A stretch of 10,916 nucleotides of DNA from Streptosporangiaceae bacterium (GTDB taxonomy: Bacteria > Actinomycetota > Actinomycetes > Streptosporangiales > Streptosporangiaceae), in the NCBI GenBank assembly GCA_030045215.1, contig JASIBJ010000749.1, forward strand, positions 1 to 10,916, read 5' to 3'. The notes beneath the pieces were generated by a model. It saw only the letters and a list, made by a program, of their open reading frames with translations. It had not been told where the DNA came from and made no database searches. Below, one piece after another: positions 1 to 5,492 of the stretch; the stretch's first letter is position 1, and every line of letters begins with the position of its first letter. A program made the translations under genes and the position numbers.

Positions 1-93
1 CTGGCCCGGCGGTCCCTCCGCCTGGCGGCCGTCCGCGCCGCCGACCACGGCGGCGCGGCTGGCCCGCCCGCGGACCGGCTATGCTGCCGAAAC

Positions 94-124
94 ATGACAA
101 AGTCTTGACTGGGGCTGCTATATT
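94..124 (+). promoter_or_regulatory. Candidate promoter for the methyltransferase gene
   Basis: This is an AT-richer island in GC-rich DNA. It holds TATATT (119-124) as a possible -10 box and ATGACA (94-99, one mismatch to TTGACA) as a -35 box, but the spacer is long at 19. A second TTGACT at 105-110 is too close to TATATT (8 bases) to pair with it. Start-site assignment is therefore uncertain, and the element could also serve a divergent minus-strand gene. Confidence 0.3.
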
Positions 125-200
125 CGCTAGCCGCCGTGGGGGTGCCTTCGGCGCCTGGGTCCCGGGTATGACGCTCCATCGTGACCGCCGCAGACCCGGC

Positions 201-237
201 GGCCTTGCCCGCAGTCTCGGCGCGCCGGGCAATGGCC
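201..237 (+). other. Leader hairpin before methyltransferase RBS
   Basis: GGCC (201-204) plus TTGCCCG (205-211) pair with CGGGCAA (226-232) plus GGCC (234-237), with one bulged T at 233 and a 14-base loop. The stem of 11 pairs ends 21 bases before the AGGAGG at 259-264. It may be an mRNA 5' structure or a terminator of upstream transcription; no U-run follows it. Role not known. Confidence 0.3.
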
Positions 238-271
238 AATTGGGAAGCCGTAATCGCTAGGAGGATGGCGG

Positions 272-1279
272 TTGTCGAACACGACTAAGTCACCGGTCGC
301 CCGGTCAGGCGCAAGCCAGAATGGAGACGGTGACCTCGGGGAACGCAACAAGGCCCTGGCGTACTCGCGGGTATCGGCCCCGCCCGCGATCCAGTGCGCG
401 TGGTGCGAGCATGCCTTTGACGACGGCGATCAGTACCTCCACGGCCGGGTCAAGTGCTCGCACTGCGGGGTCGCGACGACATCTCCATGGCCAAGCGACG
501 CCCAGCTAGCCGAGGCCTACGGCGACTGGTACCGGCCGGAAGCTGGCCGGTTCTCTGGCCTGGGGGACAAGGTGCTGCACCGGCTCCGGTCTACTCTGGC
601 TAATCGCCTGCACCGGATCCTGCCGCCGGGGCCGGTCCTCGACGTGGGTGCCGGTGACGGGAATCTGGTTGAGGCCTTCGTCCGGCACGGCCGGGATGCG
701 GTCGGCCTGGAGCCGTACGGGTCCGGACTGCACATCCGCCAAGCCGAGGTCGAAGAGGTCGACGGTTCCTGGTCAGCGGTCATCTTCTGGCACTCGCTTG
801 AGCACGTCCGCCGTCCCGCGAGGGCGCTCAGCCACGCCGCGACCCTGGTAGCCCCTGGTGGGAAGCTGATCGTAGCGGTCCCGAACGCGACGAGCCTCCA
901 GGCGCGCGCCTTCGGTGACCGCTGGTTCGCGCTCGACCTGCCCCGCCATCTCACCCACATCAGCCCTGCGGCCCTGATGTCCAAGATCCAGGAAGCCGGG
1001 CTGCAAGTCGAGCACGTGAGCTACTACCGCGGCGGCCAGGTGGTCTTCGGCTGGGTGCACGGCCTGGTCGGAATGCTTCCCGGCCACCCCGACCTCTACG
1101 ACGTTATCCGTCGCAGCGAGGCGCAGAGCGTCCAGCAGAGCCTGCCGCTGCGCCTGTACGCCCTCGCCGCCGCGGTCGCCGCGCTGCCGGTGGCCCTGGT
1201 GGCGAGCGCCATCGAGGTGGCCGCGCGGTCGGGAGGGACGGTCTGCGTCGAGGCCCGGCGGGAAAAGGCGCCCGTGTGA
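272..1279 (+). CDS. Class I SAM-dependent methyltransferase with N-terminal Cys4 motif
   Basis: Probable S-adenosylmethionine-dependent methyltransferase of the Methyltransf_23 type; acceptor substrate unknown. The TTG start at 272 is chosen because a perfect AGGAGG (259-264) lies 7 bases upstream and no better start fits. Residues 42-45 and 62-65 are CxxC pairs, likely a small zinc-binding knuckle. The SAM-binding motif I is VLDVGAGDG (122-130), followed by an acidic GLEP (145-148), HSLEHV (174-179) and a conserved-looking PRHLTH (224-229). A hydrophobic stretch near residues 294-316 could lie on or in the membrane. This architecture is common in cell-envelope sugar or lipid modification clusters, but no such partners are visible here. 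It is convergent with the next gene and a hairpin follows its stop. Family call is firm; substrate is not. Confidence 0.85.
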   Translation: MSNTTKSPVARSGASQNGDGDLGERNKALAYSRVSAPPAIQCAWCEHAFDDGDQYLHGRVKCSHCGVATTSPWPSDAQLAEAYGDWYRPEAGRFSGLGDKVLHRLRSTLANRLHRILPPGPVLDVGAGDGNLVEAFVRHGRDAVGLEPYGSGLHIRQAEVEEVDGSWSAVIFWHSLEHVRRPARALSHAATLVAPGGKLIVAVPNATSLQARAFGDRWFALDLPRHLTHISPAALMSKIQEAGLQVEHVSYYRGGQVVFGWVHGLVGMLPGHPDLYDVIRRSEAQSVQQSLPLRLYALAAAVAALPVALVASAIEVAARSGGTVCVEARREKAPV

Positions 1280-1341
1280 GGGATGCTCCGCCACTAACCC
1301 GAGGCTAGCGGGACAGTGCGCCCGCGGAATGCGGGCATGCC

Positions 1342-1372
1342 CGGCGGCGGGCGGCGTTAACGCCCGTCGCCG
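1342..1372 (+). terminator. Hairpin terminator after methyltransferase
   Basis: CGGCGGCGGGCG (1342-1353) pairs with CGCCCGTCGCCG (1361-1372) around a 7-base loop. It gives 12 pairs, one of them G-U on the plus-strand transcript and an A-C mismatch on the minus-strand transcript. It sits about 60 bases past the stop at 1279, between two convergent genes. There is no U-run, as is frequent for actinomycete terminators. A smaller hairpin (GCCCGC/GCGGGC, 1320-1336) lies just before it. Confidence 0.45.
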
Positions 1373-1388
1373 AGCTGGCCCGGCTGGG

Positions 1389-2141
1389 TTACCGCTGGTA
1401 GACGCTCACGTGGTACGGACAGGTCGAGCTGGCTGCCACGCGGTAGAGGCTGCCCACGCTCCTCGGGTGGACGGTGGTCGTGTGCGAGGCGCCAGTACCA
1501 GTGGTGCTAGTGATCGTCGTGATGTTCGTGCGGGACTGGGCCAGCGCCGCGACGAACGGGTGCGAGCCCGAGGTGCACCGGTAGGTATACGTCGTGGTCA
1601 CCGAGCTGCTCGTGACCTTGAACGGGGCGGAGTACCTGACCCCCGTGCCGCTCACCGAGGCGACCAGGGCTCCTCTGGACGCCGCAGCGTGGTGCGCCGG
1701 GACCGCCCGGGCCACGCGCGGAACGGCCGGCGCGGTGTTGCTGGCCGCGAAGCCGGCGATGATTCCGCCCAGTGCGACCAGGCAGGCTATGCCTGCCAGC
1801 GCGATGAGTCTGCCCCTCTTGGACTCGCGCGGCGCGTCGTATGTCCGGGCCGGCGCGGCCTCACGCGACGCTTGCGGTGTCTGATATGTCTGAGTAGTTG
1901 TTGTCGTGCGAGTTGTCGGCTGCGGAGCCTCGTATGTCCGCTCCTCCGAGGCCGAACCCGATGGGCCTGACCTGGCCGCGGACGATGACGCGCCGGATGG
2001 CGGTGTCGAGCCCCGCCCCGGCTGCTGACCGGGGCCTGGACCCTGCCCCGAGCCCGCGGACTGCTGCGAATCGCCGCCGAAGTTCTCCTCCGGCATGCCT
2101 GGTTGCTGACCCCCACGCGGGTCACGCGGGTCGTTGGTCAT
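1389..2141 (-). CDS. Single-pass membrane protein with Pro/Gly/Ser/Thr-rich cytoplasmic tail
   Basis: Function not recognised. The ATG at 2141 is chosen because GGAGG lies 5 bases upstream of it; an in-frame TTG at 2177 has no ribosome binding site. The 250-residue product starts with about 105 disordered residues rich in G, P, S, Q and T. These contain three spaced copies of a TYxxPx motif (TYEAPQ, TYQTPQ, TYDAPR; about residues 69, 85 and 100). A basic RESKRGR then precedes one membrane helix (about 112-133). The outer part (134-250) is Ser/Thr/Val-rich, looks beta-stranded, and has two cysteines (189 and 241) that could form a disulfide. By charge the tail should be inside and the C-terminal domain outside. 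This layout recalls actinobacterial surface or sensor proteins, but no catalytic motif is seen. Confidence 0.75.
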   Translation of the reverse strand: MTNDPRDPRGGQQPGMPEENFGGDSQQSAGSGQGPGPGQQPGRGSTPPSGASSSAARSGPSGSASEERTYEAPQPTTRTTTTTQTYQTPQASREAAPARTYDAPRESKRGRLIALAGIACLVALGGIIAGFAASNTAPAVPRVARAVPAHHAAASRGALVASVSGTGVRYSAPFKVTSSSVTTTYTYRCTSGSHPFVAALAQSRTNITTITSTTGTGASHTTTVHPRSVGSLYRVAASSTCPYHVSVYQR

Positions 2142-2265
2142 CGGTGCCTCCATGACACTGTCGAGAACCTCTGACAATGGACGTGGGGGGCGCCCGTATT
2201 GACTACTTCATGATGTCACGCGGGCAGGCGGATCAAACCGGCCCGGTCCCGAGGATGAGAATGCA

Positions 2266-2317
2266 GGCTGGCCGCGGGACGCGAGTCCGATTTATCCAGA
2301 CTCGGTCCGAGCCAGCC
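2266..2317. repeat. Long imperfect inverted repeat / hairpin
   Basis: GGCTGGC (2266-2272) pairs with GCCAGCC (2311-2317). Inside it GGAC (2277-2280) pairs with GTCC (2305-2308), and CGAGTC (2282-2287) pairs with GACTCG (2299-2304). In total 17 pairs form, with a small internal loop, one bulged G and an 11-base loop that contains TTTAT. It could be an operator for either flanking gene, a structured small RNA or a terminator against read-through. Nothing in the sequence decides between these. Confidence 0.4.
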
Positions 2318-2382
2318 AGGCCGAGTGGCCCGGTGGCCGGTAGCCTGGGTGGCCGGCTGGCCGACAAGCCCGAGCCAGTTGT

Positions 2383-2411
2383 GTGATACCGCACGGATAC
2401 TCGGCTAATAC
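2383..2411 (+). promoter_or_regulatory. Candidate promoter of the lipoprotein gene
   Basis: TAATAC (2406-2411) is a good -10 box. GTGATA (2383-2388) lies 17 bases upstream and matches four of six positions of TTGACA. Transcription would start near 2418, giving a leader of about 70 bases that opens with the inverted repeat at 2418-2440. Assigned by eye only. Confidence 0.4.
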
Positions 2412-2417
2412 TTGATT

Positions 2418-2440
2418 TCCGGTCATTCCGGTTGACCGGA
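2418..2440 (+). repeat. 8-bp inverted repeat at predicted transcript start
   Basis: TCCGGTCA (2418-2425) and TGACCGGA (2433-2440) are perfect inverted copies separated by 7 bases. The repeat begins 6 bases after the candidate -10 box, so it would be either an operator over the start site or a 5' stem-loop of the lipoprotein mRNA. Confidence 0.4.
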
Positions 2441-2488
2441 CCCCGGCGGACCGGTACAAACTCTGGAAGCCTTCTTGAGGGGTACCTG

Positions 2489-3115
2489 ATGCGCTCATCT
2501 GCCAGTGCGGCAGGCCTGCTTGCTGCTGGCGCGATCCTGGTCACCGGCTGCTCTTCTGGCAGCCCGGCGGCCGCGCCAGGCTCGCCCACGCCAGCGGCCA
2601 CGTCCAACTCCGCCACGCCGGTCGTCGGCACGAGTTCGCCGGCCGCAACGACCCCGACGCCTTCTGCTTCAGGCGGCGGCCCAGGCCCGTGTCAAAGCAG
2701 CGCCCTCAAGGTCACGCTGGGCAAGGGCGGAGCGGCGCTGGGAACGGTGTACTACCCGATCCTGTTCACCAACGTGTCCTCGGCCACCTGCACTCTCTAC
2801 GGGTTCCCCGGCGTGTCGTTCACCGGCGAGACCTACCAGGTCCAGGTCGGGCCCGCCGCGACACGCAATCACTCAAGTCCCGAGGCCCTCGTGACGCTCA
2901 CGCCTGGTGCAGTGGCCAGCGCCCTCGTCGGCGTTGCCGACGCGCAGAATTACCCGCCCGGCTCCTGCGGCCTGACCACGGCCAGCGGCATCCTGGTTTA
3001 TCCGCCCAACCTGACGACGTCCGTGGGCCTGCCGTTCAACGGGTACACCTGCGCGAACGCCAAGGACCACGTGCTGACGGTCAACGCCGTCGTGGCCGGC
3101 TCGACGGGAACCTGA
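2489..3115 (+). CDS. DUF4232-type secreted lipoprotein
   Basis: Predicted cell-surface lipoprotein of 208 residues; molecular function unknown. The ATG at 2489 is chosen because GAGGGG (2477-2482) lies 6 bases upstream and the signal peptide then starts correctly. An upstream in-frame ATG at 2432 would overlap the promoter-proximal inverted repeat. The signal peptide ends in the lipobox VTGC, with Cys21 as the lipidated residue. A Ser/Pro/Thr/Ala-rich linker (about 22-68) would span the envelope. The globular part starts with a Cys-containing segment and runs to the end with a pattern typical of DUF4232: LFTNVSSATCTLYGFPGV, then beta strands, then a late GYTC. Paired cysteines probably form disulfides. 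This domain is very common in actinomycete exported proteins. The gene is convergent with the prepilin peptidase, only 8 bases away. Confidence 0.82.
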   Translation: MRSSASAAGLLAAGAILVTGCSSGSPAAAPGSPTPAATSNSATPVVGTSSPAATTPTPSASGGGPGPCQSSALKVTLGKGGAALGTVYYPILFTNVSSATCTLYGFPGVSFTGETYQVQVGPAATRNHSSPEALVTLTPGAVASALVGVADAQNYPPGSCGLTTASGILVYPPNLTTSVGLPFNGYTCANAKDHVLTVNAVVAGSTGT

Positions 3116-3123
3116 CCGGAAGC

Positions 3124-3861
3124 TCAGCCGGTGCCGGTAGCGCCGGCCAGGAGCACCGCCGCGAAACAGCCAGCCAGCAGAAACGGCCCGAACGCGATGC
3201 TGGCGCGAAGTCCGGCCCGGCCGGAAGCAAGCAGCCAGAGCCCGTAGAGGCCGGCGAGCACGAACCCGGCCGCAACTGCAAGCGCGAGGGTGTCCCAGCC
3301 GAACCAGGCCGCGAGCGCCCCGACGCTCAGGCCAAGCTTCGCGTCCCCGAGCCCGGCCGAGCCCGGCCGCACGAGTGCCAGCAGCGTGAACAGACCTGCG
3401 ACCGCCACCGCCCCGGCCGCGGAGCGGGCCAGGTCCGGCCAGTGACCTCCGAAGGCGGCCGCAGCGAGCAGGAACGCGGTGGTCCCGGCGAGCGCCGCGC
3501 CCGTCAGCGCGTTGGGCAGGCGATGGACGACGGCGTCGATGGTGGCCAGCGGAACGGCGCACACAGCGAGCCAGCAGGCGGCGCACGCCACGAGGTAAGG
3601 CCGCACCACGGCAGCCGCGGCGCCGGCCAGCACCGCCATCGGTACAGCGGCCATCAGCACCGAAGGACCGATGGCCGCCCGGCATGCCCGGCAGCGAGCA
3701 CGAAGCGGCAGCCGGCTCGCCAGCGCGGCCAGAGCGTCGCATCGCGGGCAGGGGCGCGGTGGTGCACCGGCCGGGACACCGAGGGCGAAAATCGCGGCGC
3801 TGGCCGGCCAGCCGCACGCCGCGGCTAACGCGGCCGCACCGAGCGGGAATGCCGGGCTCAC
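3124..3861 (-). CDS. A24-family prepilin peptidase (orphan)
   Basis: Integral membrane aspartyl protease that cleaves type IV prepilin-like leader peptides. The two catalytic motifs are visible: Asp109 in IDAVVHRLPN and Asp173 in GLGDAK, followed by LGLSVGALAAWFGW. An N-terminal CPRC (38-41) and CRAC (57-60) match the zinc-binding cysteine pairs of full-length enzymes, and several Ala/Leu-rich helices follow. A conserved AFGPFLLAG closes the protein. The GTG at 3861 is the first start after an in-frame stop. It has no Shine-Dalgarno, but TAGCTT (3873-3868 on this strand) lies 6 bases ahead, so a leaderless mRNA is possible. No pilin, secretion ATPase or Flp/Tad gene is visible nearby. The N-terminal methylation domain seems reduced compared with proteobacterial PilD. 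Family call is secure; substrate unknown. Confidence 0.88.
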   Translation of the reverse strand: MSPAFPLGAAALAAACGWPASAAIFALGVPAGAPPRPCPRCDALAALASRLPLRARCRACRAAIGPSVLMAAVPMAVLAGAAAAVVRPYLVACAACWLAVCAVPLATIDAVVHRLPNALTGAALAGTTAFLLAAAAFGGHWPDLARSAAGAVAVAGLFTLLALVRPGSAGLGDAKLGLSVGALAAWFGWDTLALAVAAGFVLAGLYGLWLLASGRAGLRASIAFGPFLLAGCFAAVLLAGATGTG

Positions 3862-3958
3862 CCGGCCAAGCTATCGCAATCTGGCCAGGCGGCCCGTGGT
3901 TGTCCGGGCACACCGGGCGGCATGTGCGAGACCATGAAGCGACCGAGGGGAGTAGCGG

Positions 3959-4309
3959 ATGACGTGGGACGAGTTGCTCGACTACAGCCTGGCCAAGCCG
4001 GGCGCCTGGCAGGACGAGCCGTGGGAGGGCGACATCGTCACCAAGGTCGGTCCCAAGATCTTCGCGTTCTTCGGCATGGCTCCCGGTACGACGGTCGGCC
4101 TGAAGTGCGGTCCTACCAGGGAGATCGCGGACGAGTGGCTGAAGCGCTATCCCGATGGTGCCTCGGTGATGGCCTACATCGGCCGCTCAGGCTGGAACAC
4201 GCTGCGCGTCGACGGCGCAATCCCCGACGATGAGCTGCTTGAGGCGATCGACGGATCCTACGAGGCTGTGGTCCGCAAGCTGCCGAAGAAGGATCGCCCG
4301 GCACTTTGA
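3959..4309 (+). CDS. MmcQ/YjbR family protein
   Basis: Small cytoplasmic protein of 116 residues of the MmcQ/YjbR (DUF419) family, a CyaY-like alpha/beta fold proposed to bind DNA; its role is not established. The start is supported by GAGGGGAG (3945-3952) ahead of the ATG. Family-typical features are the opening WDELLDYSLAKPGAWQDEPW, the strand segment KVGPKIFAFFG, LKCGPTREIADEW, the Gly-Trp-Asn turn SGWNTLRVDG and the closing DDELLEAIDGSYEAVVRKLP. The length is normal for the family. It is divergent from the prepilin peptidase (97 bases between starts) and convergent with the flavoenzyme gene (35 bases), so it is probably transcribed alone. Confidence 0.88.
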   Translation: MTWDELLDYSLAKPGAWQDEPWEGDIVTKVGPKIFAFFGMAPGTTVGLKCGPTREIADEWLKRYPDGASVMAYIGRSGWNTLRVDGAIPDDELLEAIDGSYEAVVRKLPKKDRPAL

Positions 4310-4344
4310 GGGGAACGAGCCGTCTCCGCGCCCGCTCGCGTCCC

Positions 4345-5448
4345 TCACCGCAGGTCGTTCAGCCTCGACACGGTCGCCTCAAGCTCGGTGACCAGGGCCT
4401 GCATCACGTCCGCAACCGGCCTGACCTCGTTCATGCGGCCCACGATCTGGCCGACGGGCATCGGGATCACATCGGGGTTGCCCGCCCGCATGAGGCGCTG
4501 ATGCGCCTGCGCCACCAGCAGGTTCTGCAGTGGCATCGGCAGTGCGTCGGGAGCGCCCGGCTCCTCCCAGGCATTGGTCCAGCTGTTCTTCAGCAGCCGG
4601 GCCGGCTTGCCGCTGTAGATCCGCGACCGGACCGTATCCGATGATGTCGCCGCGAGCAGGGCTGCCCGCAGGCCGGGCATCGGAGCCAGGCTCGTGTACT
4701 CCTCGGTGATCAGCCAGGCCGAGCCCATCCACGCGCCCGATGCGCCGAGCGCCAGCGCGGCCGCGATCTGCCGCCCGGTGCCGATGCCGCCGGCGGCGAG
4801 CACGGGCACCTTGGCGCCGACGGCGTCGACGATCTCCGGGACGAGCACCATGCTGGCGATCTCACCGGTATGGCCGCCCGCCTCATACCCCTGCGCCACG
4901 ACGATGTCGACCCCGGCCTCGACGTGTGACCGGGCGTGCGCGGCCTTCCCGGCCAGTGCCGCGACGAGTATGCCGCGCTCATGCGCGCTCTCGATGACGT
5001 CGGCTGGCGGCGAGCCGAGCGCGTTGGCGATCAGCCGGGCCGGGTGCGCCAGCGCCACCTCTACCTGCGACCTGGCCACGGAGTGCAGCCAGCCGAGCAC
5101 CCCGTCCCTGGCCTGCGTCTCCTCCGGCAGCGGAGGGACTCCCAGCTTCAGGAGCGTCTGCTCGACGAACTCCTTGTGCCCGGCCGGGATCAGCTTGTCG
5201 AGGTCGAACGCCGCGCCCTCGGTCGGAATCTTCGCCGGCATCACCACGTCAACGCCGTACGGCCGCCCGTCGGTGCTCTTGTCCATCCAGCCCAGCACCT
5301 GATCAAGCTCGGCCGCGTCATTGAACCGAACGCAGCCGAGCACGCCGAGGCCGCCCGCCCGGCTGATGGCCGCCGCCACGTGCTCCGACGGGGTGAACCC
5401 GAAGATAGGGTGCTCGATGCCGAGTTGCTCGCACAGCGCGGTGCGCAT
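4345..5448 (-). CDS. Nitronate monooxygenase-like FMN oxidoreductase
   Basis: FMN-dependent TIM-barrel enzyme of the nitronate monooxygenase / 2-nitropropane dioxygenase / FabK-like family, 367 residues. Residues 186-193 (QGYEAGGH) carry the family histidine (His193), and LAAGGIGTGRQIAAALALGA (217-236) is the flavin-phosphate loop. The N-terminus LGIEHPIFGF is also typical. The ATG at 5448 is preferred because GAGG (complement of 5455-5458) sits 6 bases upstream; the ATG four codons earlier (5460) has no ribosome binding site. The gene follows the steroid-CoA ligase on the same strand, 44 bases after its stop, so it is probably cotranscribed. By context it may oxidise or reduce a steroid-CoA intermediate. 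M. tuberculosis IpdC (Rv3553) is a family member in sterol catabolism, but this protein is longer and I do not claim orthology. A true nitronate-detoxifying role is also possible. Confidence 0.85.
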   Translation of the reverse strand: MRTALCEQLGIEHPIFGFTPSEHVAAAISRAGGLGVLGCVRFNDAAELDQVLGWMDKSTDGRPYGVDVVMPAKIPTEGAAFDLDKLIPAGHKEFVEQTLLKLGVPPLPEETQARDGVLGWLHSVARSQVEVALAHPARLIANALGSPPADVIESAHERGILVAALAGKAAHARSHVEAGVDIVVAQGYEAGGHTGEIASMVLVPEIVDAVGAKVPVLAAGGIGTGRQIAAALALGASGAWMGSAWLITEEYTSLAPMPGLRAALLAATSSDTVRSRIYSGKPARLLKNSWTNAWEEPGAPDALPMPLQNLLVAQAHQRLMRAGNPDVIPMPVGQIVGRMNEVRPVADVMQALVTELEATVSRLNDLR

Positions 5449-5474
5449 CGCTGGCCTCATTCCGGAAGGTTACG

Positions 5475-5488
5475 GGGGGTCGTCCCCC
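5475..5488. other. Small GGGGG/CCCCC hairpin between fadD19 and flavoenzyme genes
   Basis: Five G (5475-5479) and five C (5484-5488) flank a 4-base loop, between the ligase stop and the flavoenzyme start. With the larger palindrome at 5501-5540 it makes two successive stem-loops at the gene junction. These could attenuate transcription or protect the upstream mRNA. Confidence 0.35.
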
Positions 5489-5492
5489 TGGG

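Larger units (their letters stand above)
1..271. other. Upstream region, no confident gene
   Basis: No convincing coding region is seen in this stretch. Bases 1-95 are very GC-rich and open on the minus strand from an ATG at 95 leftwards, so a divergent gene starting near 95 and running off the window is possible; it has no Shine-Dalgarno. A plus-strand frame open from base 3 to a stop at 258-260 gives only low-complexity Arg/Gly/Pro sequence and is not believed. The AT-richer patch around 91-130 probably holds promoter elements. Bases 201-237 form a leader hairpin just before the methyltransferase ribosome binding site. Confidence 0.4.
2142..2488. other. Divergent intergenic region with hairpins, no gene
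   Basis: These 347 bases separate two divergently transcribed genes. No plausible coding sequence is seen; the frames that are open give low-complexity Arg/Pro/Gly sequence. Contents: the ribosome binding site of the minus-strand membrane gene (complement of 2147-2151), a long imperfect hairpin (2266-2317), repeated GGCCGG-type words (2330-2365), a candidate promoter for the lipoprotein gene (2383-2411) and an 8-base inverted repeat (2418-2440). No clear promoter for the minus-strand gene was found. Confidence 0.6.

Noticed and set aside
81..260. Plus-strand frame with ATG at 81 upstream of the methyltransferase
   Set aside because: Only 59 codons, basic low-complexity product, no Shine-Dalgarno, and it runs across the likely promoter island.
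2689..3828. Long open frames on both strands (plus 2689-3828; minus 2873-3913) across the lipoprotein and prepilin peptidase genes
   Set aside because: Their translations are Arg/Gly/Pro-rich with no recognisable motifs. They overlap genes with clear family signatures, so they are GC-driven shadow frames.
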